Below are positions 12,545 to 25,900 of a stretch of 64,000 bases of DNA, in pieces. Within the stretch, counting starts at the first letter, position 1, and each line of letters begins with the position of its first letter. Origin of the DNA: Saccoglossus kowalevskii (lineage: Eukaryota; Hemichordata; Enteropneusta; Harrimaniidae); the NCBI RefSeq assembly GCF_000003605.2, contig NW_003122908.1, positions 882,141-946,140 of the forward strand, given 5' to 3'. The notes below the pieces were generated by a model. The model did no database searches. It saw nothing but the letters and a program-made list of their open reading frames with translations, and was not told the origin of the DNA. The translations under genes and the position numbers were made by a program.

Positions 12545-14250
12545 ACGCTTTTATTATTATTATTTGGAGGACTTATCATGCGCATATTCTCCTAAAATGA
12601 GCTCTATGTACATTACATAACGTAAAAGACTGTCAATAAAAATCACTATAGAAAAGAAAAACAAATTGAAACTAGTAAAATTGACTACAGTGATATGTGG
12701 TTAGTGCCCTCTTAACTGATGAATGTGAGACTGAGTGGCGGATTGTGAAGGGTGTGCAAATCCAAATGTATGGACCAGAATATTGGAATGCACATACACC
12801 ATATGATTTAGTTGTGGTGCGTGGTTTTGTTAATATACGATCGTCTGACAACGAACGCAATTGTCTAGCGGGATGTTATTTATGTAGAATATCAGGTATC
12901 GTGGGCTAGTTTTACTTATTGATAAGTAGCACAAACTTGCAATGTTATATTCAATACGGCTGTTAACTGGAAGCCAGTGAAGCGATTTTAAAAGTGGTGA
13001 AGTGTGGAAAAATAAACCTCGCTTACTGGCAAGCTGCTGAATTCTGAACTCGTTGAAGTTTCTTTAACAAATACTAGTAATCAGGGCATCCGACTAATGA
13101 GCTATTGCAATAGTCAAGACGAGATAGTGTGAGAGCACAGGCGAGAGTTTGTTTCGCTTTTCGTGTAAAATAGTGACAAATAGAAGAAATACGTCTTAGC
13201 ATGATTTGCATAAATTATGTACTTGCTGTGACATATTGATATTGCAATCAAGTGTAACACCAATATTACGGACTGGTGACTAAAACGAGATAACAGACTC
13301 GCCATTGGACATCGTTGAGGGTTGTGAAGATCTAGATGCTACTTTTGATGAGCATACAAGCATAGCCTCGGTTTTTGAGTCATTAAGTTGTAATTTGTTC
13401 TGTGTCATCCAATTTTTGATTTCGGTAATGCAATTCTGGAAAATGTTGGTAGTTCAACCAATTTGATGAACATCAGTGTGTGTATATAGTTGATTGTCAT
13501 CGGCAAAGGCATAATAATTCACTGAATGTGCTTTAACAATATGTTGTGTGGTACTGTGTACAAGACAAACAAAACGAGTTCCAGAACTAAACACCGAAAT
13601 GTAATGGTGATGCATTCGACTTCACGCCATTAATGCAAATGGTCTGTGATCTTCTAGTCAGATATGACTCGAATCAGGAAAGAGCTAACGATGAAATACC
13701 AAAAGTGTGTTTCAATCGATGTAGTAGAATCGTGTGGTCGATGGTGTCAAAGGCAGCGGAAAGGTCCACTGTCAAGTCAAAATACTGGTCTTCCCATTAT
13801 CTACCGCGTTCAGAAGGTCATTAACGATTTTTAGTAAGGCGGACTCTGAAATGTGGTGTGATCTGTATGCAGACTGTAGTGGGTTCAATGTTGGAAACTA
13901 GATGGTCATTTGACTGAAGTATGACGATTTTTTTCTGTAATCTTCGAGATCGAGCGATGGCTTTTTAATCAATGGCTTAATGACGGCGGTTTTGTAAATA
14001 GATGGAAAAATATCAGAAGACAGGGATTCATTGATAATATCATTAATACAAAATGTATATGGTAATAAGGTATCTAGATACTTCACTAACAAATATGTTG
14101 GTAGTGAGTTCAGCTCACTGGTTTTTGGTGATGATTTTAAATGACACGTTTTGACAACATCTTCTGAAATTGGGCTGAATATAAATAACGATTTTTTTCA
14201 CTCAAGTTTCAAGTATATTGTCAGGTGTACAGTTCCTTCACCTCGGAAAA
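12545..14250 (-). mobile_element. 5'-truncated, decayed LINE (CR1/L2/Rex1-like) with reverse transcriptase and 3' tail
   Basis: Reading the minus strand downward, I see in order: SPKTSELNSLPT and LLVKYLDTLLPY near 14100; INDIINESLSSDIFPS and KTAVIKPLIKKPSLDLEDYR near 13930-14060 (RT fingers region); YAFADDNQLYTHTD at about 13475-13515, the catalytic F-A-D-D box; WMTQNKLQLNDSKTEAML near 13375-13425; RRISSICHYFTRKAKQTLAC and LSRLDYCNS near 13095-13195; LHWLPVNSRIEYN near 12955-12990; and a C-terminal segment with TKSYGVCAFQYSGPYIW ending at a stop at 12672. This order is that of CR1/L2/Rex1-clade LINE ORF2. The reading switches frame several times and meets stops, so it is dead. The 3' end shows a 'gcgcatgataagtcc' stretch followed by (AAT)n at about 12545-12580, a typical tail for these clades. 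The endonuclease is missing. Confidence 0.9.
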
Positions 14251-15699
14251 AGATGATATTAAACCAACCTTCAAGAAAGGTTTTTGTGTTAATGTTAAAG
14301 CGCTGTGGTCGTCGCGCAGCGCGTGTTCGAATTTCATGTAAATAAACAATGTATTTTACACGCGTTGTATACGTCGCTATGAGTCCCATATCGAACAGGA
14401 CGCAGCACGAAGTCTACCGCCCTTTAATAACTATATAGACCATATAAGATGGTTCCTAGCGTTAGTGATATGACACCTGCCACCTTTTATATACACTAGG
14501 GATCATTATGATTGCGGTGTACATCAAAATATACATCAAGCATAAGTGTTGTATAGGTAGTTATTATTATTATTATCATTATTATTATTATTTGCTTCTT
14601 TTGTCACGTTGTGTTCAGTATAGGCTGTTTAGAACGCCTCAAAAACTATAAATTACGTAAATGGTTTTCTACCTTTACACCAGCATTTTCACGTACATAT
14701 ACCCGGGCATACTTTTTACATTACAAATGCAATCAATTCCACGTGTATAATAAATGAGATAAACTTCCTGTATCCTCTCCGAACGGGTGTCTCTCGGGAG
14801 TACATTCTGTATGTACGAGCTACCTAATTAAATCTCATTGAAAGTTTAATGTGCAATGCCCTGAACAAAAAAATGTGTATAATGTATAAGCCAATTACTA
14901 ACTGGAAGCATCGTTGGGCAAACGTACTGAATAACTTAACTACTACTACGTCAAACTATGGCAGTATTAATATTAATCGAATTTGGCATATGGTGTAAAA
15001 TGACAATTGCCATAATGCACATGTAAAATTAGGCACTTATTTATTGAAAAAAATAAGGAGTTTAGAATATATGTTTAATCATTTATGATTCGAAGTGGTG
15101 CTCCTTAAGACATCGGTATGCTCGTGTACGGTGTATTTATCGAGCTCGGTTTCATGTAATGCTAATGTATGCGATATCATATGTGGTTTTGTTTGAATCA
15201 TTTTGGATAACCTCGAAAAATATCAACTGTTTTTATTGAAGTCAACAATTGATCTCCGGTTATATTCATAACTGTTTTATAATCCTCCATCAAATAAACA
15301 AAATCTTTCACAATAGAGGCAGGTTTTTTTTACAATTTCCATTTATATGTGTATATAATTATTGTTTTCACACAAATATGTTTACTATAACATTTTCCAC
15401 TGCTATTTTCCGAAATGTTATATCATGGCTTCAATCGAATTTAGATTTACTAACCCCTGTGATATTGTGAACGCCATTCATAACATTCAAACACTAGACG
15501 GGTTTCCCGGGGTGGTTCATAGTTTCATGAAAGCACATTAATAATCCAAATCATGAATTCCTGGAAATGTTGACTAACAAATGAATTTGGGACATACTGT
15601 TTTCAATTCAATAATTTGCACACATATTCTGATATTTAGAGGTACTGCTTGTCGATCTAGGATAGTGATAGGACAAATCACAACTGTGTTTACGCCAAG
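14251..15699. other. Non-coding stretch with a (TTA)n microsatellite
   Basis: No exon recognised. An interrupted (TTA)n tract lies at about 14558-14591 and could be the tail of another degraded LINE, but nothing flanking it supports that. Confidence 0.5.
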
Positions 15700-16020
15700 N
15701 NNNNNNNNNNNNNNNNNNNNNNNNNNNNNNNNNNNNNNNNNNNNNNNNNNNNNNNNNNNNNNNNNNNNNNNNNNNNNNNNNNNNNNNNNNNNNNNNNNNN
15801 NNNNNNNNNNNNNNNNNNNNNNNNNNNNNNNNNNNNNNNNNNNNNNNNNNNNNNNNNNNNNNNNNNNNNNNNNNNNNNNNNNNNNNNNNNNNNNNNNNNN
15901 NNNNNNNNNNNNNNNNNNNNNNNNNNNNNNNNNNNNNNNNNNNNNNNNNNNNNNNNNNNNNNNNNNNNNNNNNNNNNNNNNNNNNNNNNNNNNNNNNNNN
16001 NNNNNNNNNNNNNNNNNNNN
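15700..16020. other. Assembly gap, 321 N
   Basis: Run of N. The sequence at its right edge belongs to an hAT-like transposon end, so the gap probably fell in a repetitive element. Confidence 0.99.
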
Positions 16021-16026
16021 TGAAAG

Positions 16027-16062
16027 AAATCCCGACTGGTCGCATCTGCGGGCATTTGACTG
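16027..16062 (-). repeat. hAT-like transposon terminus next to the gap
   Basis: Read on the minus strand from 16062, this begins CAGTC and continues through GCAGATGCG and CCAGTCGGGATTT. It matches 16544-16579 on the plus strand at about 29 of 36 positions. A CAGTN start is usual for hAT termini. The body of this element would lie to the left, in the gap. Confidence 0.55.
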
Positions 16063-16543
16063 CTATTAATTATTCATGATGTCATTGATCACCAATAATG
16101 TATGAAAGTAAACACATCAAACCCCCCAAAAATGGAGCTTCCGCACTTGTTCTTTCATCAACGGAGAATAATCACAACTATATTGTCGCCGGTAAGCTTC
16201 GTCAGACGGCATTGATCGAAACAAAAAGGGCAACTTTGTACTTCAGCGATTGTTCGCTTCCCGTCGGAATGACAAAAAACACGTCTTTACCGGAGTAATA
16301 ACTTTCAATAATATTTTATTGATTCGATCGCAGAGATAGATACTTTCTAAGTGCGAAGGCAATACTTTCACCCATGTTTACTGAAAACAAGTCGATTTAA
16401 ATGTCCAATAAGTCTTTCAAAATCGTCTAGTCCTCAGAATTTATTACGAACACAGCTGAACTCTGATTCGTTGTCAGTGTTAGTCAACAGCTTTTAATTA
16501 GCATAATCACCGGAGTGATTCCGCTCTAGTTTTCACTCTAATG

Positions 16544-16579
16544 CAGTGGGTCGCCTGCAGATGCGTCCAGTCGGGATTT
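16544..16579 (+). repeat. hAT-like transposon terminus, inverted partner of 16027-16062
   Basis: Begins CAGTGGGTCG and shares GCAGATGCG-CCAGTCGGGATTT with the partner. The two ends point away from each other, so 16063-16543 is either DNA between two copies or the product of a rearrangement. A poly-T and 'gatcacgct/ggtcacgct' repeats follow. Confidence 0.55.
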
Positions 16580-16866
16580 TTTTTTTCGCGGTCACGCTAG
16601 TTTTTGCGATCACGCTTAAAAAGGCTAAATTGACAATTAATTATATTTTTGATGTAAAACAAAAAAGAAGTCCCGACTTTGCCAGTCTAATTGAACCGCT
16701 ACAGTGTGTATTTGATAGGCGCCCTTAGCGACAAGGAGGGGAGATGCGACATAAATAAACAGCCAATCAGCTATCTTGTATTAAAATACAGTACAGCGGG
16801 TTGTTTTAAAATGGCGACCCAAGCAGAACAGATCACGCAGTTTTTCAAAATAAAAAGCCTCACTGA

Positions 16867-17160
16867 TCACCAAACCCATACAATTAAGGCATTACTAGCT
16901 GAAAAACGATGAGTCGGTTGCAATGAGGACTGGGAGTGTGAACAATTCAACTCTTGAATGATCAGTCGAGTAGAGTTTGACAGTTTCAATACAGTTGTGG
17001 AACCCTGGGTGAAAAAATGCAGCGCCGATTTTTTGGGGTTTGGCAAACAACCTAAACACACAGAATTTTGAAGTAACCTGCCACACGTAACCATTTCCAA
17101 CATCCAATCAAACTTGTTCATTTGTTTAACATAAAATACGCGTTTACCCAGGTTGATCAT
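16867..17160 (-). mobile_element. Decayed hAT transposase fragment with TTF-type zinc finger
   Basis: Minus-strand frames show KFDWMLEM, then FCVFRLFAKPQK, then FFHPGFHNCIETVK and DHSRVE in the order of the TTF zinc-finger region of hAT transposases (W, C-x2-C-x-L/F, F-x2-GF-x-NW, H-x-S). The pieces lie in two frames and the second cysteine and the tryptophan are replaced, so the gene is dead. A separate plus-strand frame at 16811-16912 (MATQAEQITQFFKIKSLTDH) resembles the N terminus of some hAT proteins and has a good start context, but it ends after 33 codons. Assignment rests on motif order only. Confidence 0.35.
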
Positions 17161-20100
17161 GCACGAGTTGGTGGAGTCGGCAAACAGTCGGCACCTACAA
17201 ACCGTGCAATTCGGCCCTTGGCTAATTTATGGTGTAGGTATACTGAAAACAATTCTGTTCTCGTCATTATCTTAAGATCCTACACTCAGTTTGTGTGTTG
17301 ATTAAATAATTTCACGAAATACCCAGAGGCCTTTGCAACACCGACCAAACAATAGAAAGAACTGCACTCAACTGCGTTCGTTTCTTGCCTGTCTTGGTAA
17401 TTTAATAAAGATCAATATGATGAGATTATATTTCGTACTCCAGATTATAGGCCTAGTTACAGTAACAATAACCTCACAATGTGTTTCATATTGAAATTAA
17501 TTATCATCATTTTTAGAATTTCGATAATAATAGTTTCTTGAATGAATGCCGACGTTTACATAATAGCACATGTTGGTGTATGAGTTTTTATTTCGGAAAA
17601 ACATTTAACTTTTTTTAAAATGTATATTTTGTGATGAGTATTAACCTAACAACTGCGCCTGTTATCTAATTTGGGACATATCACCAGTTTGCTTTCACGT
17701 TTTTTTTTTTTTGTAAATAGTTTAATTATTTATTTCCTTTATATACAAATATATTAAATTATTAATTTATTATATACAAATGATATACAAATTTAAATAA
17801 TAAATAAATTGAAATTCTGCAATTATTACATATAATATGCGTTTACCAATAGCAATTTATATAAATAAATGCCACAAACGCTACATCATATCATATGTCA
17901 TTTCTCCTTGAGCATCATAACTTAAACTTTCTTTTGCGCGTGTAGTTAATGAACCTTGAAGGTCATAAGTAATTGAATTTTAATTAAATTATGGAATGAT
18001 CTAGGATGAAAGATCTATTTTTTGGAAACCACAGAAGCGAAATAATAAACTAACTAACACGATTAATGGTAACATTGGGTACAGAGTACAGTCAATTTAA
18101 TGCTGGAAGGTAAGCCCATGGCAGTATCACCATGGCAATATCCTCTTACTCTATCATTCCGTTTACTGTAGATGACGCTATTGGGCGTCGTAAAGTAGAC
18201 TGACAAAAACACGAGGCCCTGTGGAGATAATCGGAATGAATACCACGTCTTCAATTGATTGCAAAGTAGGAATCCCTTACATACATTACGAGCTGCAAAT
18301 GTTGACATCCGAAATGTCTTAGTACGAGTGATTTTTAAATTACCCCCATGTTGTAACCGTGCGATAACGATTTTCGAAGCATTGAATAGGAAATCTTTTC
18401 CTCTGCACTCGTGTTGCCCTGGCGGTTTCTTCCATTTATAAGATGATTTACCACTAACTTTACTTATCAAAATGACTTCAGCCACGACAAAATAATTATT
18501 ATAAATATATAAAAAAGTACAATAAATGTACGTAACAAAAATTACACTGAATACCGATGATATATTAGCAAATAACGAGTACGTGAAGTGTGATTTGATA
18601 TGCTTAGGCACGCGATGAGACACAGAGGGAATTATCTGTAGTGTAGCATCTTATCTGTCAGTGTTTGCATAGAAATACAGGCCAAGCATACAGTATAATA
18701 GCCTTCTAATTATAAAATTCATTCATCAAAACGGTCAATTAATGACTTACAGGTAAACATGCTTGCGTTAACGAGCTTTAAACCTAATACAGCGTATTAG
18801 TATCCGATATGAGGAAGTCATGTTTGAGGAAATAATTGGACTGTGGGGACGATTGAAAGTTAATAAGTCTATCTAGAGAATTGTGATAAACATTAATAGA
18901 GTATTTGCATATAACTCAAATAATTTGAATATTGGTTTAGGTACATATAATATTACATAAATAATGTTAAATAATTGTAACTTGAAGGAATTTACGCTTT
19001 TTTGTATTCCCGACGCAAATACTGAGAATATGGGAGACTTGACTTATTGAGTTGTTTTTCTATCTATCTATCTATCTGTCTGTCTGTCTAGCTAGCTATC
19101 TGTCTGTCAGACATTCATTGACAGTTTTGGATTATAGGTCAAGATGTAATAAATAAAAGGCTGCCTGTCGTAAATATTATGTGTTATTATTTCACATCGT
19201 GTATCGATGTAATTTTTTTTATAAATTATTATTATTATTGATTCAGAATTAATATATCCACTAACATTCAACACATAATGACACTTTGTTCGATTATTAA
19301 ATGAACGGCCACTAGTCAAGTTGAATAGTGACCTGTCAAGTTGACAATATTGAATGAGGCACACATACATGGTGCATTATTCTATCCGTCATCAAATCAG
19401 ACCAGGCGTATTTGACTGTGTATAATTATTATTAAATGGAGAAATATTCCACTTAGTTACTTAATTCAACTTAAAGTATTAGTGATGATTGTCACGACAG
19501 AATGTACGTTCTCCATTAGAGATGTATATTTCTTACAAGGAATAGAACATGCACGGTTGTTTTAAATAACGCGGAAAACATAGCATAGTGGTTACGAATG
19601 GTGTGATTATCGTTCATTCAACCGTGCGAGTAAATCTGACATTTGTCATAGATTATTAGCGTTTGACTAATTCATGATTAAATGGAAGGTGGCTTCGTGT
19701 GAGCGTACTGGAGCAAGTAATATGGCTTAGAAACAGCCGTTCAGATTAAAAAAAACATTACATCATTTGCAGCTAAATATTGATCTGTTTATGATTAATT
19801 TCCTAACATTAAACAATCTATTCATTGATTTCCCAAGCACCAATATCACATTTTAGTCACGTTTATGTTACTTTCGATATTATAACTCGATTAAATATCA
19901 ATTCGAATTTACAATTTACAATTCACCCCCGACTTGCGCTTCATTGTTTTGATCCGATACAATGTTGTGCAGCCGGTGTATTTTTTGTATTTGATTTAGT
20001 TGGGAAGATGTAAATGAATGCCACGCTCGCGTACCTTCGTCTCCCAACAGAAAATCATATCATATTTCCTGTACCTAGAAATGTTGTGCAGTTATTAACT

Positions 20101-21840
20101 TTAGGTCACTGCATGTATACCCCATTTTAAAGCATATATCGGTCAATGTCAAGTTTAACGTTCCCCGAAATTGATTTTAATGGTAAAAGGTAATTGGTCA
20201 TTATAGGAACATTAAAGAGAGTCACAATTTGATAATGCACATCATTAAATGGAACAATTTGGCACCCTGATCACACGCATTGCCATTTAAATATTAACTT
20301 AAAATAGATTTGTGCATACATAAACCGTTCATCAGATATGAAATTAACATCTATCTCAACACGGGATATGTCCTTGCTTGTACAATTGCTTGTCATTATA
20401 ATTAATTGGATATTTATCGATTCTTGCCCATGGACTTCAAATAACATCTCAAGGTTCTACAAAACTTGTAAATAAACATAAGGAATTTTATGTGTATGAG
20501 TGGAGTACTGTCAATTTAAGAATGAAAATCATATGTCATTTTTGATCAAAATTTACTTTTTATAATTTTTCCGAATCTTCATAAAATCAACTTTATTGGG
20601 TAAAAATATTGATGTCCTATTTCATGTGGAACTCAAAAGAGAGTGCGAATCACCCCCCCCCCCCCGCCCAATGAGAAAATAATATTGTTTTGATGACCTT
20701 ATACGTGTAAGGAATGATGTATATATACATAGATTATGTAAATTATCTGGTCTTTCTGACCACCAATAACAAAAATTACAATAATAAAACTCATCATTGT
20801 CGTAACCAATGTTTTTGGCATTGTCGGACATGTTTCTTTATACTATTATTTGAACGTAATATGAGACACGGCATTTTTCTAAATCTGCCAAGACATGGTT
20901 TTATTGGAAAATAAATGTAATTTTCAGAAACTCCAAGCATTATGCGAACTGGCAATAAACAACATGTAGGTGATAAAATGTGATATTCAATGAGCGATGT
21001 TGGTTTGAATACAAGTGTCAGAAAACATGGGTCTCACTCTTTAATAAATACGTAGCAAAAATAATATATGAAAATACGAATTCTGTGCGGTTATCAATCG
21101 ATGTTATTGTTTTCAAGTTGTCGAGTAATTCGAAACATCTTTAATTTAATTTTAATCGACAATATATGTAGCATGCAAAATGGTTCTATAAGAGGGTTAA
21201 CTGTCAAGTGGGACATAATCCATGTTAAAACAGTCACATTTAATGCGTATTTCAACCTGATGTTAACCAATTTATAAAAAAACGGTCCACATTTACGTTT
21301 TCAGTATTAAGTTGGTACAAAAGATCTACAGAAGACGGCAATAATTGGGTCGACGGGGAGTAACGAGGAGACATTAATTTCCTTTACTCACGATTCAACT
21401 GTAACAGTTTTTTAATTTGAACGTAGCCTTTTGAATTTCAAAAGCCAGTATTGTAACAGGATATAATTATTAATAAATCTATCAGTGTTCAGCATGCTCA
21501 CATCGTATATTTTTATAAAACAATTCCCCGCATCGGTTTATTATTAGTTCAAAAATAGCAAACAAATAGTTCCTTGGCATAGATACCTTTATCATGTAAT
21601 GAATACAGTAACGATGCGGTGTCTTCAGAGCTATTATTTAAATATCTATCGTGTATGTATATATATACGAGACAAACATTTTCGAGATAAAAGGTCACTG
21701 CATGTGTCAATGTGTTTTCGTAATATACAGAATAACCACACTGAAAACAGTAGCCAGTGCCTTGACACTTGGCAGACATGTTCAATGTGCAACTCACAAG
21801 ACTTGGTGACGTTTTAAATCACAGTAGGTGTTTTTCTATT
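17161..21840. other. Non-coding stretch
   Basis: AT-rich with poly-T at about 17698-17712, a (CTAT)n/(CTGT)n microsatellite at 19060-19110 and a run of 13 C at 20653-20665. The only long frame is an unassigned 186-codon one on the minus strand at 18063-18623. It has no recognisable domain and I do not call it a gene. Confidence 0.5.
19060..19110. repeat. (CTAT)n-(CTGT)n microsatellite
   Basis: Tetranucleotide tract that switches from ctat to ctgt units and then continues with ctag/ctat/ctgt units. Confidence 0.95.
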
Positions 21841-21846
21841 TTAGGT

Positions 21847-22480
21847 ATATAACTACAAGAAAGCTAGATAGGACCTTGAAACTTGATGTGTGGCTCGCAC
21901 AACCTGGTCACATTTTAGGTCAAGCTTGCAATATAACCACAAAAGGAAAAATAGGCAACCCCTTCTGTCTATCTGTCGTCCGTGACTCCCACGAACGTGG
22001 TCAATTATGGGGCAAAGTGTCAAAGGACAAGGTCATAATGCAGGTACGTATGCTCAGTAGTGAACTCAAAGAAGAATGGCTAGGGACTTCAAATCTGGCA
22101 CACATGTTACCCTTGCAACTCGCATGGTCAGAGTATGTGTTTTAGCAATATATCTACAAGGGTCATCGCTTTTAAAATTGGTACACATGTCCCTAATCTG
22201 GTCACCAATATTTTGTTATATTTTATATAAGAACAACAGATCAAATGTGAATGTCACAGTGTATGTATATCGCAATAGTATTTCGAGAGAAAATAGCCAC
22301 CGTCAATTCAGATTTTCAAGACAAATGCTCAAAGGCCATGGACACACTATGTAGGAATGTTCGCAATATCTGCAAATTTCCTCCCAAAAAGAAAGAGAAA
22401 TGTTATTAGGTCCCCAAATACGTTTTCGGCTATAACTATGCTAGTAAAAGGCTTAAACTTTGGCACTGGTTGTACTGAAG
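21847..22480. repeat. Degenerate interspersed repeat with recurring 'aaacttggcacacatgt' motif
   Basis: Related motifs occur at about 21871 (ccttgaaacttgatgtg), 22086 (cttcaaatctggcacacatgt), 22167 (gcttttaaaattggtacaca) and 22450 (ggcttaaactttggcactgg). Three are preceded by an 'atataactacaag'-like stretch. A related motif (gatgaaacttggcagg) lies at about 11172. Long frames here (for example 21828-22145) look like by-products of the repeat. Confidence 0.4.
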
Positions 22481-22852
22481 AATTATAGCGTAGGTCACTG
22501 AATGCTGTGTAGTTGACATATGTAATTGCCACTCCATTCTGTCGGACTTGTTAATAATGTTAGATGACAATATATTGCATTCGTTTCTGTTCAAAGTCCA
22601 AAATCAGTGACGAGAAATATCTCTGGGCATTCTTTCATGTATACCATAGTAACCAAGATGGCGTGGACTTATTACGTTCAAACTTCACAAATGTATGTAC
22701 GCGTATTTCAGTGGCAATGTGATAAAAGATGACTAGCAGAAAAATACAGCGATCTTTCTTATTATTAATAATGTATTATTATATAAAAACGGTGCGGCTT
22801 TTTTCTTTAGTTAGTCTGATCCCAAATTACATGCCTATAGGCGGACTGCATT

Positions 22853-22934
22853 CATGCTGTGTACGTACCAAGGCAAACACTTATATATAAATCCATGCTG
22901 CGTACGTACCAAGGCAAACACTTACATATGACAT
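22853..22934. repeat. Two-copy tandem duplication, 41 bp unit
   Basis: The unit begins catgctg(t/c)gtacgtaccaagg, at 22853 and 22894, with few differences. Non-coding. Confidence 0.9.
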
Positions 22935-25900
22935 CTCTATTCAAGATAGATTACAGCCGGCCTACTAAATTAACTTAAATTAAGCATAATTATTGAAATG
23001 AATCCTGGGTTCGCATGGAATAATATTGTTCAAACAAAATACTAAGCTTTTTCAGAGGCGCATGCCACTTTTTAAAAAAAAGTAGAAACGCAGTGCTGGA
23101 GGTAAATATAATTGTCATTTGAAAACAATCAAATAATTGTGTTCGATACTGTGTATTGTCATTGATAAGAATATAGTATGAGTTACTATTTAGTGTGCGG
23201 TATTGTTCGATGAAACACTGTACCTAGACGTAAAGGCAATTACAAACTCGTGCTTTCAGTATCCCCTCCGAGCGAATGTTGTTATGATCGTAGCTAAACC
23301 AGTGTTTTTATTCGACTATAAATCTTACTAAATTGTTTCTGTCTAGATACATTACCAGACACAATTATTTTAACATGATCACAAACTCTCTTCATATCTG
23401 CTATCTGTCTAAGCCGATTTCATTCAGACATATAATAATACATAAATGGGACTTTCTTATGTCGGGACTTATTTAACAATGTGTATATCAGCTTTAGAGC
23501 TGTAATCACATTAGTGAATTCAGATATTTGCCTAGATTGAATATGTCGTCGTCACTCGATAATTGTTCTCGCATTCATTGGCAGAATATTCAATAAAACA
23601 CATGTATGAGTTTTTTATATACACAATTTTATTCTATGAATCGCATCGCATTGGCGGCATCGAAACGCATTGCACATTGGGTTCATAAGAACGCCAATGT
23701 TTTGCAAGTATACATTTGCTGAACATTCTGTAATCATGTGCCTTCTGGGGGTGACTGTTAGGAACTGGAACTCTCATTCTTACTGAGATATCTAATACTT
23801 CTTATCGTTTTATTCAGTGATTGGTGGGATACTCAACCGTTAACTCATATGACCGTCAACGCTAATATGCCTTCGTGGTTTTGTTGTTGATGTTGTTGTG
23901 GTTGTTGTTGTTGTTGTTGAAAGCGCATACTGATTCTACGGCTCAAACATATCAACGTATTTTAGCTCTTATGTCATTCAGTCCAATTCGTCATGTTTTA
24001 TTACTTGGTCGTATATTAACTACATACGATGTGATGTACATATCCACATACTTTTTCATGTGACATAATTTAATAAGAAAATCGATTATTTTTTATCAGA
24101 TCTTTAAGTCAATCACAATATCGTTAACGTTACGAATAGTAGCTACAGTGATTTTTACCGAATCGATATTTCGTGATCAGAATATATCTGATTGACTTTC
24201 TGGTTGATAACAAACTATCAACTCTCCCTCTATATTAAAATATCAACGAAAACAGGTAAGTCTCTCACTCAGATCCACTCCACGCCATCGTACTCCATTT
24301 TATTCAAATTTATAGAACGATCAAGGAAACTCCTCGTGCCAATCACTTAAACCTGTGCCTAACATAGCCGTTGATCTGAATAATCCAGTGGTATGGCCAA
24401 CAATCCAGATAATTAAAATAGTGTCGCCAATCGGAGAGCACCGTACTGCATGACGTGCGATGGACTAATTTGAGCTGCGTAGAGTCATGACGCTGAAGCC
24501 GCATCTTCGACAGAATCACCAAGGATACGAATAGTTTATATTGATTGTCGAGTTGCCGATGGTTTATTTCATTATTGTGACTGGCGCGTGTATGATATGT
24601 ACATATGCTACCAAAGGACCAATGTGATTGACATTTAGCATTTGCTTAATTCGTATAGCTTTTCTGAGGTGAGTCTAAGGATGTTACCTATTATGCTCAA
24701 ATTGTCTGGTAAAATGCTTTAGAACAAATGTTATTGACGATTATGTCGTTTACAGTTCCATATGTTATATATTTGCCAAGTGTTATGTAAACTAGTCAGG
24801 GTAATGTATATGATCGAGACAGTGTATTGCTCTTGATGTCAAATGCGCTGTTCACGATAAAAGCATATTTATTACTAAACTGTCAGAATTCTCTATAAAT
24901 ATTCTACAGCTAAACAAATCTCCATTTGATTAATTGTGCCATAGTAGTGGTGACATCCACTGGTCACAAGTAACCGCGCAATACGTCCGTGTTATGTGTA
25001 ATGTTATTGCTGTGTTCTATACGTTACCAGTAACCATGGTGTCTAATTCCTTCGCGGCTGGTTTGGTTCGACTTTGTGTGAGAGCAAATTGATTTGTAAT
25101 AGCTTCATGTGTCAGTAATTCTGTTAATATGACTGTTCTTTCCTTCTTTTTGTCCGGTATGTGTGGTGGCATCTTTATCGGCTCTGTATTTACTCGTTTG
25201 AACGTACTTTTGTACTTAAAAGCAACTTATAAACCAATTTGTTACCTTGTATTGTTCGGGTTTGGTTGCTTGGATCCCTTTGAGTATCATATAGTGATGT
25301 ATACGTAATCATATCAAGATAATGAATTGTGTTATATATATTACTTTGTCGTCTTCAATAAATGTCAGAACAAGCATTTCACCAAGAGAAACCAAATTAA
25401 TTAAATAAATAAATTTACATAACTTAATTTTGTTACTTAAAATTAACAGTGCGGAAATATATTAATAATCATGACACGATGACAGATGATAACGTCGTAT
25501 GATTTATCACTTGGTACATGCGTGATCTGAGGTGATATCCACGAATTAACGGAACTGTGCGCACAATGGCATTGCCTCACACTTAGTTATCTCCAAAGTA
25601 TCCTACGTGTAGTAATCTATTCACTATACAGATGTATCTCCCGTTTATTATCATATAGAGCCTATTGTGAAAGTCGCATGTTTGTATGGATGTGTGTAAC
25701 TATGTATCGAGTACGTAACTATCGTAACCGAATGTATATGCGTAACGTTTTGTTCATGTACACTGACTGACATAAAGCTGACCAGACGACAACGTCATTG
25801 GTGTGAATATCATTTCAATTATCATCACCCAGAGGTAATATATACAATAATTGAATTTTGAGTGGGTTTTGTACTATATTTATATTACTTCATTGTCCCA

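Noticed and set aside
15581-16069. Open frames crossing the first gap
   Set aside because: They are open only because N codons cannot be stops; the flanking residues show no domain.
21828-22354. Frames of 92-105 codons
   Set aside because: They run through a non-coding dispersed repeat and share no domain with known proteins.
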